From Ceratotherium simum simum (lineage: Eukaryota; Chordata; Mammalia; Perissodactyla; Rhinocerotidae), in the NCBI RefSeq assembly GCF_000283155.1, contig NW_004454173.1, positions 2,502,538 to 2,566,537 of the forward strand: a stretch of DNA of 64,000 nucleotides, given 5' to 3'. Each line of letters opens with the position of its first letter. Positions within the stretch are counted from its first letter, which is position 1. The position numbers and the translations under genes were made by a program. The notes under the pieces are model-generated. The model saw only the letters and a program-made list of their open reading frames with translations. It was not told the origin of the DNA and made no database searches. Positions 1 through 10,226 of this stretch are shown piece by piece.

Positions 1-208
1 ATTATGTTAAGTGAAATAAGCCAGAAAGAGAAAGACAAACAGTACATGATTTCACTCATATGTGGAAGATAAACCAACACATCGGACAGATAGAACTGTT
101 TGGTGGTTACCAGGAGCTAGGAGGGTGGGGGGCACAAGGGGTGGAGGGATGCATTTATATGGTGACTGATAAACAATAATGTACAACAAAAATTTCACAA
201 TAAAAAAA
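1..208 (+). mobile_element. L1 retrotransposon 3' end (cut by window edge)
   Basis: This is the end of L1 ORF2 and the 3' UTR, finishing in an A-rich tail (AATAAAAAAATT). The same tail, with the phrase GGTGACTGATAAACAATAATG, recurs at 58959-59230, so both belong to one young L1 subfamily. The 5' part lies outside the window. Plus orientation. Confidence 0.85.
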
Positions 209-211
209 TTA

Positions 212-411
212 TATGAGATTCAAATTTCAGTGTCCATAAGTAAAGTTATTTTGGAACATAGCCACACTTCTTCATTTACATATTGTCTATGGTGGGCTTC
301 ACACCACAATGGCAAAGTTGAGTAGTTGCAACAGAAACCATGTGATGTGCCAAATCTCTAAAATATTTACTATCAGGGCCTTTGCAGAAAAAGTTTGTTA
401 ACCCCTGATCT
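212..411. mobile_element. Old hAT-type non-autonomous DNA transposon (MER-like)
   Basis: The segment contains the recognisable strings GGAACATAGCCACAC, TATTGTCTATGG, GTTGAGTAGTTGCAACAGA and AAAATATTTACTATC, and ends near AACCCCTGATCT. These match my memory of a common mammalian hAT-derived MER consensus. It is diverged and touches the L1 tail on its left, so the L1 may have inserted at its edge. The exact family name is not certain. Confidence 0.6.
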
Positions 412-1500
412 AGCACACCAGAAGGCGTGTGAAATACAGAGAAATAAAGATGCAAAAATTCAGGCCAAATAAATTTAGATGAGAGCAATTATTCCTTCAT
501 TTCATCCAAGAATTCACTACTTCACTTTCATCCTTTTTTCCCAAAACATGGCTTTAGTTGTAAAATTCAAAGATATTTCAAATAATCATTATAGACACTA
601 TACTCACACTTACACTCTTGGCTCCATATATGTAAATGAAGACATAGATATATTTTTAACTTTTAACAAAGTAAGTACAGGTACTTGATGTTTTAAAAAG
701 TCAAATAGTGACAGAAGGCTTATAATTTAAGAAAGAGTCTCCCTACCCACCCCCACTTAAAAGTCATTTTGCTGTTTCTCCTTGTAGTTACTTAACTAAA
801 AATTGTGCTTAATTGCTCTTTCTTGATTGTTAATTTAGATTTTATCTAAACTGTGTCATGAGAGATGAGGATTTATTTCATACTTCTTCCTCCCAAGATA
901 GAGGTTATCTCTCAATTTCTAGTTACCTCAGTAATCAGAGTTTACATGACTATGTAAAGATTTCTCATCACAGAGACGATGGACAGTAGTCCATCACATG
1001 GACTACTGTCCATGGTTACATTTCCAACTTACACTTCTTTTTGTTTTCTCCCACGTATTTAAAACCTAAGAAGGGAAAATCTGTGTGCCAATCAGAAGTT
1101 CTAGGTCTCCAATAATGATCTTCCCCAAACTCAGTACACTGCAAATTATCAAAGCAATTACATGTCTATAAAACATATTATTAAACACAGATGTTGCTTT
1201 AAAAAAAAACAGTCTGTTCAGAATTACAAGAGCTCAAGTCTGAACTTCCCTTCCAAGTCATAATAGCTCCCATGGCTTTTACATAAGGTAGAGTTTGGGC
1301 CTTTGCTTTCCAATCCTAAGGGAAAAGAGGAAGAATAAAAGGGTAAAGGGGGCAGTTCTGCATCCCTCACTTCATCTGCTTATAGGACACTTCATCAAAG
1401 AGCAAACTCCTCCTAACCTCCCCGCTCCAATCTCTAAAAGCAAAGAGAATCAAGAACGCCATGACTCCCAGTCCACGTGCTACTTAGAATGAGACGCTAG
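412..1500. other. Non-genic stretch; one perfect hairpin
   Basis: No gene and no repeat that I recognise. The short open frames here are at chance length. The only structure of note is the perfect inverted repeat at 979-1013, listed separately. Confidence 0.6.
979..1013. repeat. Perfect 16-bp inverted repeat with 3-nt loop
   Basis: The left arm (979-994) reads ATGGACAGTAGTCCAT. The loop is CAC (995-997). The right arm (998-1013) is its exact reverse complement. Each arm also starts ATGGAC and ends GTCCAT or the equivalent, so each arm is an imperfect palindrome in itself. The bases outside the arms do not pair. No surrounding repeat was recognised. Confidence 0.9.
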
Positions 1501-2995
1501 GAATAGGGAAGATGGTGGCATGGGACGGTCCTGGATTCTCCTCCTCCCATGGACACAACAAATCTACCACTACCTGTGGAACAATTTCCTCTGAGAGAGA
1601 TCTAGAAACTGGATAAAAAGATCCTCCACAAAAGGGACAACACAGACAAAAGTGGAAGAGGCAGAGAAACAGTCCCGCTGAGGAAAAAACCATATCTTAG
1701 CTGTGGGGCTTCATGGCCAGGAGTGATATCAAAGGTATGGAGCTTTTCCCAAAGGAGCAGGGGTTTTGAGCTCCACATTAGGCACCCTGGCCCTTAGATC
1801 CAGCACAAGAGAGATGAGATCCTATAATACCTGGCTTTGCTGGCTTTGAAAACCAATGGGGAATATGTGCAGGAAAACTATGGAACTTAAGGGAAAGAAA
1901 AACCTCCTCTTAAAGGGCCCACACACAGACTCACTCAATCCAGAAACCAGCTCAAAAACACAAGATATAAAAGTGCATAGTCCATTGGTAAATGACACTC
2001 ACTTGCTAAGCTAAGAAGGTATCCCTCTTGGAGAGGCAGGAGGCAGCAGGGCCCACTCACCAGGGACTGAGACAGTGGAGGCAGCCATTATTGTAATCAA
2101 GTTCAGTCGTGCTGAAACAGATGCTGGCAGGCACCATTGGAATCTTCCGTCTAGTCTGACAGCACAGAGGTCTACCCCACCCACTAGAGCACTTGAGGCA
2201 ATGGAGTACAGCCAGGCAGTAGGCAGCCCACCCCAGGGATCAGCACCGCCCACCAGCAAGCCCATGATAGCCAGCTGTGTGGACCCACAGCAGCCTTGCA
2301 GGCCCGTGACAGACTTGTGCTGCCAGCCATCACAAACAGCCACACAGGGGATCTGCCCCACTTTCCAGTGCCTGAAACTGTTGTGTGCTGCTGCACCTGG
2401 GGCCTGTCCCACCTATCAACCAGTTCTTGTCAGAGATCTTCCCTGCCCAAAAGCTAGCTAACAATAGCCAGACATTCCATGCAGCAAGCCTCACCTGAAG
2501 CCTGCCCCACCAACCACCCACAAAAATAGAGACAGCTGAGCACCACAGGGAGCTGCACTGGGGGCCTGCAGCATTTGTGTGCCCCAGGGCATAGAAACTG
2601 GTCACACCAGGGGCCTGACTCACTTACCAGCAAAACTGCAGTAGTTGTGTGCTACCAAACCTGCAGCAAGCCATGCCATGGGCTTTGCCTGAGCAATAAA
2701 GTGCCCTTAGCAGCCACGTGTGGCCAAGCCTCACAACCAGCAAGCCCAGGGGCCAGCCTAGCCTACCATGCACCCACAGCAATGGCAACTCCACCACAAC
2801 AGAAGGTCACATGTAGCTCATACAGGGGACACCCCTGGAGCATTTGGCATGGGTGATGAGAGGGGAGCAAGCTGCTGGGCCCCATAGGGCATCTCTTACA
2901 GAAGGTCACATTTCCAAGCTCAGGAGACACAGCCAATCTATCTAATACATAGAAATAAGCACAGAGAAGTAGGCAAACTGAGGAGAGAAAGGAAT

Positions 2996-3861
2996 ATGTT
3001 CCAAATAAGGGAACAGGACAAATCCTCAGAAAAAGAACAAAATGAAACAGGGATCAACAATCTACCAGATAAAGAGTACAAACTAATAGTCATAAGGATG
3101 CTCACTGATCTAGGGAGAAGAATAGACAAACACAGTGAGAATTTCAACAAAGAATTAGAAACTAGCAAGAAGAACCAATCAGAGCTGAAGAATACAATAA
3201 TGGAAATGAAAAATTCACTAGAAGGAATCGGCAGCAGAGGAGATGACATAGAACGGATCAGAGAGCTAGATGATAAGAAGAAATCACCCAAGCTGATCAG
3301 AAAAAGGAAAAAAGAATTGAAAAGAATGAGGATGGTCTAAGGGATCTCTGGGACAACATCAAGCATACTAACATCCATATTATATGTGTCCCAGAAGGTG
3401 AAGAGAGAGACAAAGGTGCAGAGAACTCCTTTGAAGAAATAATAGCTGAAAACTTCCCTAACCTGAGGAAGAAACAGACATCCAAGTACAGGAAGCACAG
3501 AGCACCAAAGAAGATAAATCCAAAGAGGCCTACACCAAGACACATTATAATTAAGCTGTCAAGAATTAAAGATAAAGAGAGACTCCTAAAAGCTGCAAGA
3601 GAAAAGCAACAAGTTACATACAAAAGAAACCTCATAAGGCTATCAGGTGACTTCTCTGCAGGAACCTTACAGATTAGAAGGGAGTGGAAAGATATACTCA
3701 AAGTGCTGAAAAGAAAAAACCTACAACCAAGATTACTCTACCCAGCAAAGTTATCATTCAGAATGGAAGAAGAGACAAAGAGCTTTCCAAACAAGCAAAA
3801 GCTAAAGGAGTTCATCACCACTAAGCCAGCCTTACAAGAAATGTTAAAGGGAGTTATTTAA
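2996..3861 (+). pseudogene. L1-A ORF1 (RNA-binding chaperone) relic
   Basis: L1 ORF1p is the trimeric RNA-binding protein of the L1 ribonucleoprotein. The first part (2996-3340) is a lysine- and glutamate-rich coiled-coil frame. After a frame change the central domain appears with the phrase VPEGEERDKGAENSFEEI, and the C-terminal domain ends with LQPRLLYPAKLSF and KPALQEMLKG before the stop at 3859-3861. The break after residue 114 means no full protein can be made. Confidence 0.85.
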
Positions 3862-5013
3862 GTAGAAAAGAAAAGACCACAAATAGGAATAAGAAAATTA
3901 TCAAAGAAAAGATATCACTGGTAAAGGCAAATATAGAGGTAAGGTAGTAGATAAACAACTTATAAAGCTAGTATAAAGGTCAAAAGACAAAAGTACTAAA
4001 ATCATCTATATCTATGATAAGAGGTTAAGGGATACACAAAAATAAAACAGGTAAAATATGACATCAAAAACACAAAACATGGCAGGGGGAAAGTAAAAGT
4101 GTAGGGCTTTTAATAAGAGGTCAAACTTAAGAGATCATCAACTTAATATAGATTGCTATTTACATACGTTGTTATATACGAACCCCATGGTAACCACAAA
4201 CCAAAAACTACAATAAATACACAAAAAATAAAGAGAAAGGAATCCAAACATAATACTACAGAAAGCCATCAAACCACAAGGGAAGAGAGCAAGAGAAGAA
4301 GAAAGGAACAGGGAAGAACTACAAAAAAATCCAGAAAAAAAGTAACAAAATGGCAATAAGTAGGTACTTATCAATAGTTACTTTAAATGTAAGTGGATTA
4401 AAGGCTCCAATCAAAAGACAGACTGGATGAATGGATAAAAAAACAAGACTCATATATGCTGCATACAAGAGACACACTTCAGACTAAAGACATTCCCAAA
4501 CTGCAAGTGAAGGAATGGAAAAAGATATTCCATGCAAATGGAAATGAAAAGAAAGCTGGGGTAGCAATACTTATATCAGACAAAATAGATTTTAAAACAA
4601 AAATTTTAACAAGAGACAAAAAAGGGCAATACATAATGATAAAGGGAACAATCCAACAAGAAGACATAATACTTGTACATATCTATGTGCCCAACACAGG
4701 AGCACCTAAATACATAAAGGAAATATTAACAGACATAAAAGGAGAAATTGACAATAACACAATAATAGGAGACTTTAATATTCCACTTACATCAATGGAT
4801 AGATCATCCAGACAGAATATCAACAAGGAAACATTGACCTTAAATGACACATTAGACCAGATAGACTTAGTAGATATATACAGAACATTCCACCCAGAAA
4901 ATTCATAATTCACATTCTTTTTGAATGCACATGGAACATTCTCCAGGATAGATCACATATTAGGCCACAAAACAAATCTCAATAAATTCAAGAAGATTTA
5001 AATAATACCAAGC

Positions 5014-5208
5014 GGGCCGGCCCTGTGGCTTGGTGGTTAAGTGCGTGCGCTGCGATGCTGGCGGCCCGGGTTCGGATCCCGGGTGCGCATCGAGGCACCA
5101 CTTCTCCGTTCATCCTGAGGCCGAGTCCCACATACAGCAACTAGAAGGATGTGCAGCTACGACACACAACTATCCACTGGGGCTTTGGGGGGCAAAAATA
5201 AAATAAAT
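5014..5208 (+). mobile_element. ERE SINE inserted in L1-A ORF2
   Basis: The head GGGCCGGCCCTGTGGCTTGG and the B-box string GGTTCGGATCCCGG are present, with the sub-type body ACATACAGCAACTAGAAGG and the tail AATAAAATAAATAAATAA. A perfect 14-bp target-site duplication AAATAATACCAAGC flanks it (5000-5013 and 5209-5222), so the boundaries are exact. It is younger than L1-A. Confidence 0.96.
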
Positions 5209-6165
5209 AAATAATACCAAGCATCTTTTCTGACCACAATGGTATGAAATTGGAAATCAACTACAAGAAGAAAACTGGAAAAGTCACAAATATGTGGAAA
5301 TTAAACAAAATGCTACTGAACAACTATTGAATCAATGAAGAAATCAAAGGAGAAGTCAAAAAATACCTGGAGACAAATGAAAATGAAAATACAACATACC
5401 AAAATTTATGTGATACAGGAAAAGTGGTACTAAGAGGGAAGTTTATGGTAATACAGGCCTACCTCAACAAACAAGAAAAATCTCAAATTAACAATCCAAC
5501 AAAATACCTAAAGGAACTAGAAAAAGAAGAACAAACAAGGCACAAAATCAGTAGAAGGAAGGAAATTATAAAAATTAGAGCAGAAATAAATGAAATAGAG
5601 AGGAAAAGACAATAGACAAGATCAATAAAACTAAGAGTTGGTTCTTTGAAAAGATAAAGCAGATTGACAAACCTTTAGCTAGGCTCACCAAGAAAAAAAG
5701 AGAGAAGGCTCAAATAAGTAAAATCAGAAATGAAAGAGGAGAAATTACAGCAGACACCTCAGAAATACAAAAGATTATAAGAGAATACTACAAAAAGCTA
5801 TACGCCAACCAATTGGATAATCTAGAAGAAATGGATAAATTCTTAGACTCATAAAACCTCCCAAAACTGAACCAATAAGAAATAGAGAATCTGAATAGAC
5901 CAATCACAAGTAGAGAGATTGAAAGAGTAGCCAGAAACCTCCCCAAAAACAAAAGTCCAGGACCAGAGAGCTTCCCCAGTGAATTCTACCAAACATTCAA
6001 AGAAGATTTAATACCCATCCTTCTCAAACTATTCCAAAAAATTTGGACAGAGACACTTCCTAACTCATTCTATGAGGCCAACATTACCCTGATACCAGAA
6101 CTAGACAAGGACAACATGAAAAAAGAAAATTACAGGCCAATATCACTGATGGACATAGATGAAAA

Positions 6166-6200
6166 ATTCGATTTGCTAACAAAATGTTAGCAAATCGAAT
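6166..6200. repeat. Perfect 15-bp inverted repeat inside L1-A ORF2
   Basis: The left arm 6166-6180 (ATTCGATTTGCTAAC) and the right arm 6186-6200 (GTTAGCAAATCGAAT) are exact reverse complements around AAAAT. The right arm is ordinary L1 text. The left arm replaces what L1 normally has here, so it looks like an inverted copy of the right arm. Confidence 0.9.
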
Positions 6201-8550
6201 ACAAAAATACATTAAAAGGATCATACACCATGATCAAGTGGGATTTATTCTAGGGATGCAAGGATGGTGCAACATCTGCAAATCAATCAATGTGATACAC
6301 CACATTAACAAAATGAAGAATAAAAATCACATGATCATCTCAATAGATGTAGAGAAAGCATTTTACAAGATAAAGCATCCATTTATGATAAAAAAAAAAA
6401 AACTCTGAATAAAATGGGTATAGAAGGAAAGTACCTCAACGTAATAAAGACCCTACGACAAACCCACAGATAATATCATAATCAATGGTGAAAAACTGAA
6501 AGCTATCCCTCAAAGAACAGGAAGAAGAAAAGGATGCCCACTTTCACCATTTTTATTTAACACAGCATTGGAAGTCCTAGCCAGAGCAATCACGCAAGAA
6601 AAAGAAATAAAAGGGATCCAAATTGGAAATGAAGTAGTAAAGCTGTCACTATTTGTGATGACATGATATTATATATAGAAAACCCTACAGAATCCACAAA
6701 AAACTATTATAAATAATAAACAAATACAGTAAAGTTGCAGGATACAAAATCAGCATACAAAAATCAGTTACATTTTTGTACACTAAGAAAGAAATAGCAG
6801 AAAGAGAAATCAAGAATACAATCCTATTTACAATCACAACTAAAAGAATAAAATACCTAGGAATAAATTTAACCAAAGAGGTGAAAGATCTGCACTCTGA
6901 AGACTATAAAACGTTGTCGAAAGAAATCGAAGAAGACACAAAGAAATGGAAAGATATCCTGTGCTCATGGATTGGAAGAATAAACATGGTTAAAATGTCC
7001 ATACTTCCTAAAGCAATCTACAGATCCAGTGCAATCCTCATCAAAGTCCCAATGACATTCTTCACGGAAACAGAACAAAGAGTCCTAAAATTTATATGGA
7101 ACAACAAAAGCCCCCAAGTAGCCACAGCAATCTTGAGAAAAAAGAACAAAGCTGGAGGTGTCAGGATCCCTGATTTCAAAATATACTACAAAGCTATAGT
7201 AATCAAAACAGCATGTTACTGGCACAGAAACAGACACACAGATGAATGTAACAGAATTGAGAATGCAGAAATAAACCCATACACCTATGGACAGCTAATC
7301 TTTGACAAAGGAACCAAGAACATACAATGGAGAAATTCTCTTCAATAAAAGGAAAACTGGAAGGCCACATGCAAAAAAAAATGAAAGTAGACCATTATCT
7401 TACACCACAGACCAAAATTAACTCAAAATGGATTAAAGACTTGAATGTAAGGCCTGAAACTATAAAACTCCCGTACATTTTATGACACTGGCCTTAGCAG
7501 TGTCTTTTTGAATATCATGTCTCTTCAGGCAAGGGAAACAAAAGAAAACATAAACAAATGTGACTACATCAAACTAAAAAGCTTCTGCACAGCAAAGGAA
7601 ACCATCAATGAAAGGAAAAGACAACCTAACAATTGGGAGAATATATTTGTAAATCATATATCCAACAAGGGGTTAATATCCAAAATATATAAATAATTTA
7701 TACAACTCAACAACAAAAAAACAAACAATCCAATTAAAAAATGGGCAAAGTGTCTGAACAGACATTTTCCCAAAGAAGATATACAGAGGAGAGTGATGTC
7801 AGCATCATGGTGGAGTGAGTTATTCCCTTTGCCTCTCCCCTCTAAGTTACAACTAAAGGGACATTCATTAACCAACAGAGGATTCCCTACACATCACAAT
7901 AGGATGTCTGGGAGATCCACACAGCCATACATCTGAATGTGGTGGAACTGGATGCCAGGGAAACAGTGAAACTAGGTAAGCGGACCCCTCCCCCTGCCCT
8001 GTGGCAGCAATCTAGGTTGTGGGTCCTCAGACAGTAGGCAGCACAACTGTAAGAGGAGGCAGGGGCAGCCGGGCCAGTGTGAGAACACTTTAGGAGTGGT
8101 AGCCCAACCCACAAGAGTGCCCACCATGCCATGGTGACCCTGCCTGTGAGAACACTCCCCATCGAGCCCCAGAGCTCAGCCCCCATGAAGGAGCCCCATC
8201 AAGCACAGCAGCTCAGCCAAACCACCAAGGGCAGAGCCTGCCCACTCGCACAAAAGAAAGCACCCCTCTCCTCCTGCCTAGCACACCAGCTTGACCAGTC
8301 TCCTGCCAAGCTCAGCGGTGCACCAGAGTGATCCACTGGCAGAGCACAGAAGCCCCGCCTGCATGTGTGTGTGTGACCTGCCAAGCAGCTGCAGCCAGTT
8401 CACAAATGCAGAGCAGCCGTATCGGCACAATTCCAGCACATGGGGCGGGATCAGAAAACACAGTTCCTGCCTCCCACAGCAGTGGTAGGTGGAATCTGCA
8501 ACCTGATACTACCACAAATGTGCTGGCAAAGTATCACTTCATCAAACACC

Positions 8551-9864
8551 ATGAAGAACTACATTAACACTTCAGAGCAGAAGGAAAATGACAAGTCCCC
8601 AGAAACTGATCCTGAAGTCACAGAAATTTACAATCTAAATGACAGAATTCAAAATATTTGTTGTAAAGAAACTCAATGAGTTACAAGAAAACACAGAAAG
8701 ACAGTTCAATGAGCTCGGGAAAAAAAGGAATTAGCAGAAGGAATACTTCACCAAAGAGACTGAAACTCTAAAAAAAAAACAACCAAACAGAAATTCTGGA
8801 TATGAAGAACACAATTAACAAGATAAAAGATAATCTAGATGGGACAGCCCAGTGGCGCAAGTGGTTAAGTGCGTGCACTCTGCTGTGGCAGCCCAGGGTT
8901 CACAGGTTAGGATCCCGGGTACTCATCGATGCACTGCTTGTCAAGCCATGCTGCAGCAGCGTCCCATATAAAGTAGAGGAAGATGGGCACGGATGTTAGC
9001 TCAGGGCCAATCTTTCTCAGGAAAAAAAAAGAGGAAGATTGGCATCAGATGTTAGCTCAGAGCTGACCTTCCTCACACACACACACAAAATAATCTAGAA
9101 TCCATAAAAAGTAGAGCTGATGTTATGGAGTACAGAATTAGTGATTTAGAGGATAGAAATATAGAAATGCTGCAGGTGCAGGAGGAGAGAGAACTGAGAT
9201 TTTTAAAAAATGAAGAAATTCTTCAATAAATATCTGACTTAATTAGGAAAAGTGACATAAGGATTATAGGTATTCCAGAGGGAGAAGACAGGGAGAAAGG
9301 AGCAGAGAGCTTATTCAAAGAAATAATAGCTGAGAACTTCCCAAACCTGGCGAAGGAGCTGGAATTACAAGTACATGAAGCCAATAGAACTCCTAACTAC
9401 ATCAACGCAAAAAGACCTTCTCCAAGGCATATAACGTAAAACTGGCAAAAATCAATGACGAAGAAAAAATATTAAGGGCAGCAAGGCAGAAGAAAATAAC
9501 CCAAAAAAGCCCTACCTACTGAAAGATTTCAGTAGATTTCTCAGCAGAAACCTTACAGGCTAGGAGAGAATGGAATGATATATTTAAAATACTGAAAGAT
9601 AAAAACTTTCAGCCAAGAATGCTCTATCCAGCGAAACTATCCTTCAGATACGATGGAGAAATAAAAGCTTTCCCAGAAAAACAAAAGCTGAGGGAGTTCA
9701 TCACCACTAGGCCTGCCTTACAAGAAATGTTGAAAGGAGCCCTCCAATCTGAAACTAAAAAGGAAAGTTCACAAAACATTGAGCAGGAGATAAAAATACA
9801 GATAGAATCAGAAAATTGCAGCTGTATATCAGAACACATTAGTAAACACTTAATTATAACATAA
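8551..9864 (+). pseudogene. L1-B ORF1 relic, split by an ERE
   Basis: It begins with a charged coiled-coil segment from an ATG at 8551, continues through the ERE at 8840-9089, and shows the central phrase IPEGEDREKGAESLFKEI. It ends in a clean 81-codon C-terminal piece (9619-9864) starting MLYPAKLSFRYDGE. Several frame changes lie between. The C-terminal extension after KGALQSETKK is longer than in L1-A. Confidence 0.8.
8840..9089 (+). mobile_element. ERE SINE inserted in L1-B ORF1
   Basis: The head GGGACAGCCCAGTGGCGCAA and the body strings AGGAAGATGGGCACGGATG and TTAGCTCAG (twice) are present, with a (CA)n A-rich tail. The target-site duplication ATAATCTAGA occurs at 8830-8839 and 9090-9099. 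This is the longer ERE form with two copies of the GATGTTAGCTCAG block. Confidence 0.95.
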
Positions 9865-10226
9865 AAGACAAAGGGAAGGAAAGCATCAAAAATGGCTATA
9901 AACACTTCAATTGAGTCACAAACTCACAACACAGAAAAGAAGAATTTGTGACAACAATAACTCATAAGGGGAAGAGGAGAGGGATGGAACTTGCTTAGGC
10001 TAATGGAGATAAGAGGCTATCAGAAAATGGACTACCTCATCTATGAGATCTTTTATACAAACCTCATGGTAACAACTAAACAAAAAATGAGAGTGGAGCC
10101 ACAAAGCATAAATAAAGAGAATACTGAGAAAACCATCATGGAAAACCACCAAACTGAAATGCTAGCCAGAAATACAAGGGAAAAGAAACAATGGAAATAT
10201 AGAACACCCAGAAAGCAGGAGATAAA

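Larger units (their letters stand above)
1501..7785 (+). mobile_element. L1-A: long L1 with 5' UTR, ORF1 and ORF2 relics, no 3' end
   Basis: A 5' UTR of about 1.5 kb (1501-2995, GC-richer, beginning near GAAGATGGTGGCA) is followed by ORF1, a spacer and ORF2. ORF2 stops matching near 7785, where the 5' end of another L1 begins. Compared with L1-B, about the last 0.8 kb of the element (end of ORF2 and 3' UTR) is missing. An ERE SINE interrupts ORF2 at 5014-5208. Multiple frameshifts and stops make it non-coding. The left boundary is approximate. Confidence 0.85.
4350..7785 (+). pseudogene. L1-A ORF2 (endonuclease / reverse transcriptase) relic
   Basis: ORF2p carries an AP-like endonuclease, a reverse transcriptase and a Cys-rich end. 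The ATG at 4350 opens into the usual start (ITLNV-like: IVTLNVSGLKAP). Endonuclease text follows to about 5400, with an ERE inserted at 5014-5208. The RT part continues in fragments; the stretch 6776-7348 is open for 190 codons (thumb and later region). The RT active-site region near 6645-6665 has lost bases, so the FADD motif is frameshifted. A perfect inverted repeat sits at 6166-6200. The frame ends where L1-B starts. Confidence 0.85.

Noticed and set aside
2011..2856. Several overlapping frames of 70-133 codons on both strands
   Set aside because: They lie in the GC-rich 5' UTR of L1-A. Overlap on both strands and lack of motifs indicate low stop density only.
5014..5208. tRNA gene (A- and B-box present)
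   Set aside because: The boxes belong to a tRNA-derived SINE. No cloverleaf is complete and a target-site duplication flanks it. The same holds for the other ERE copies.
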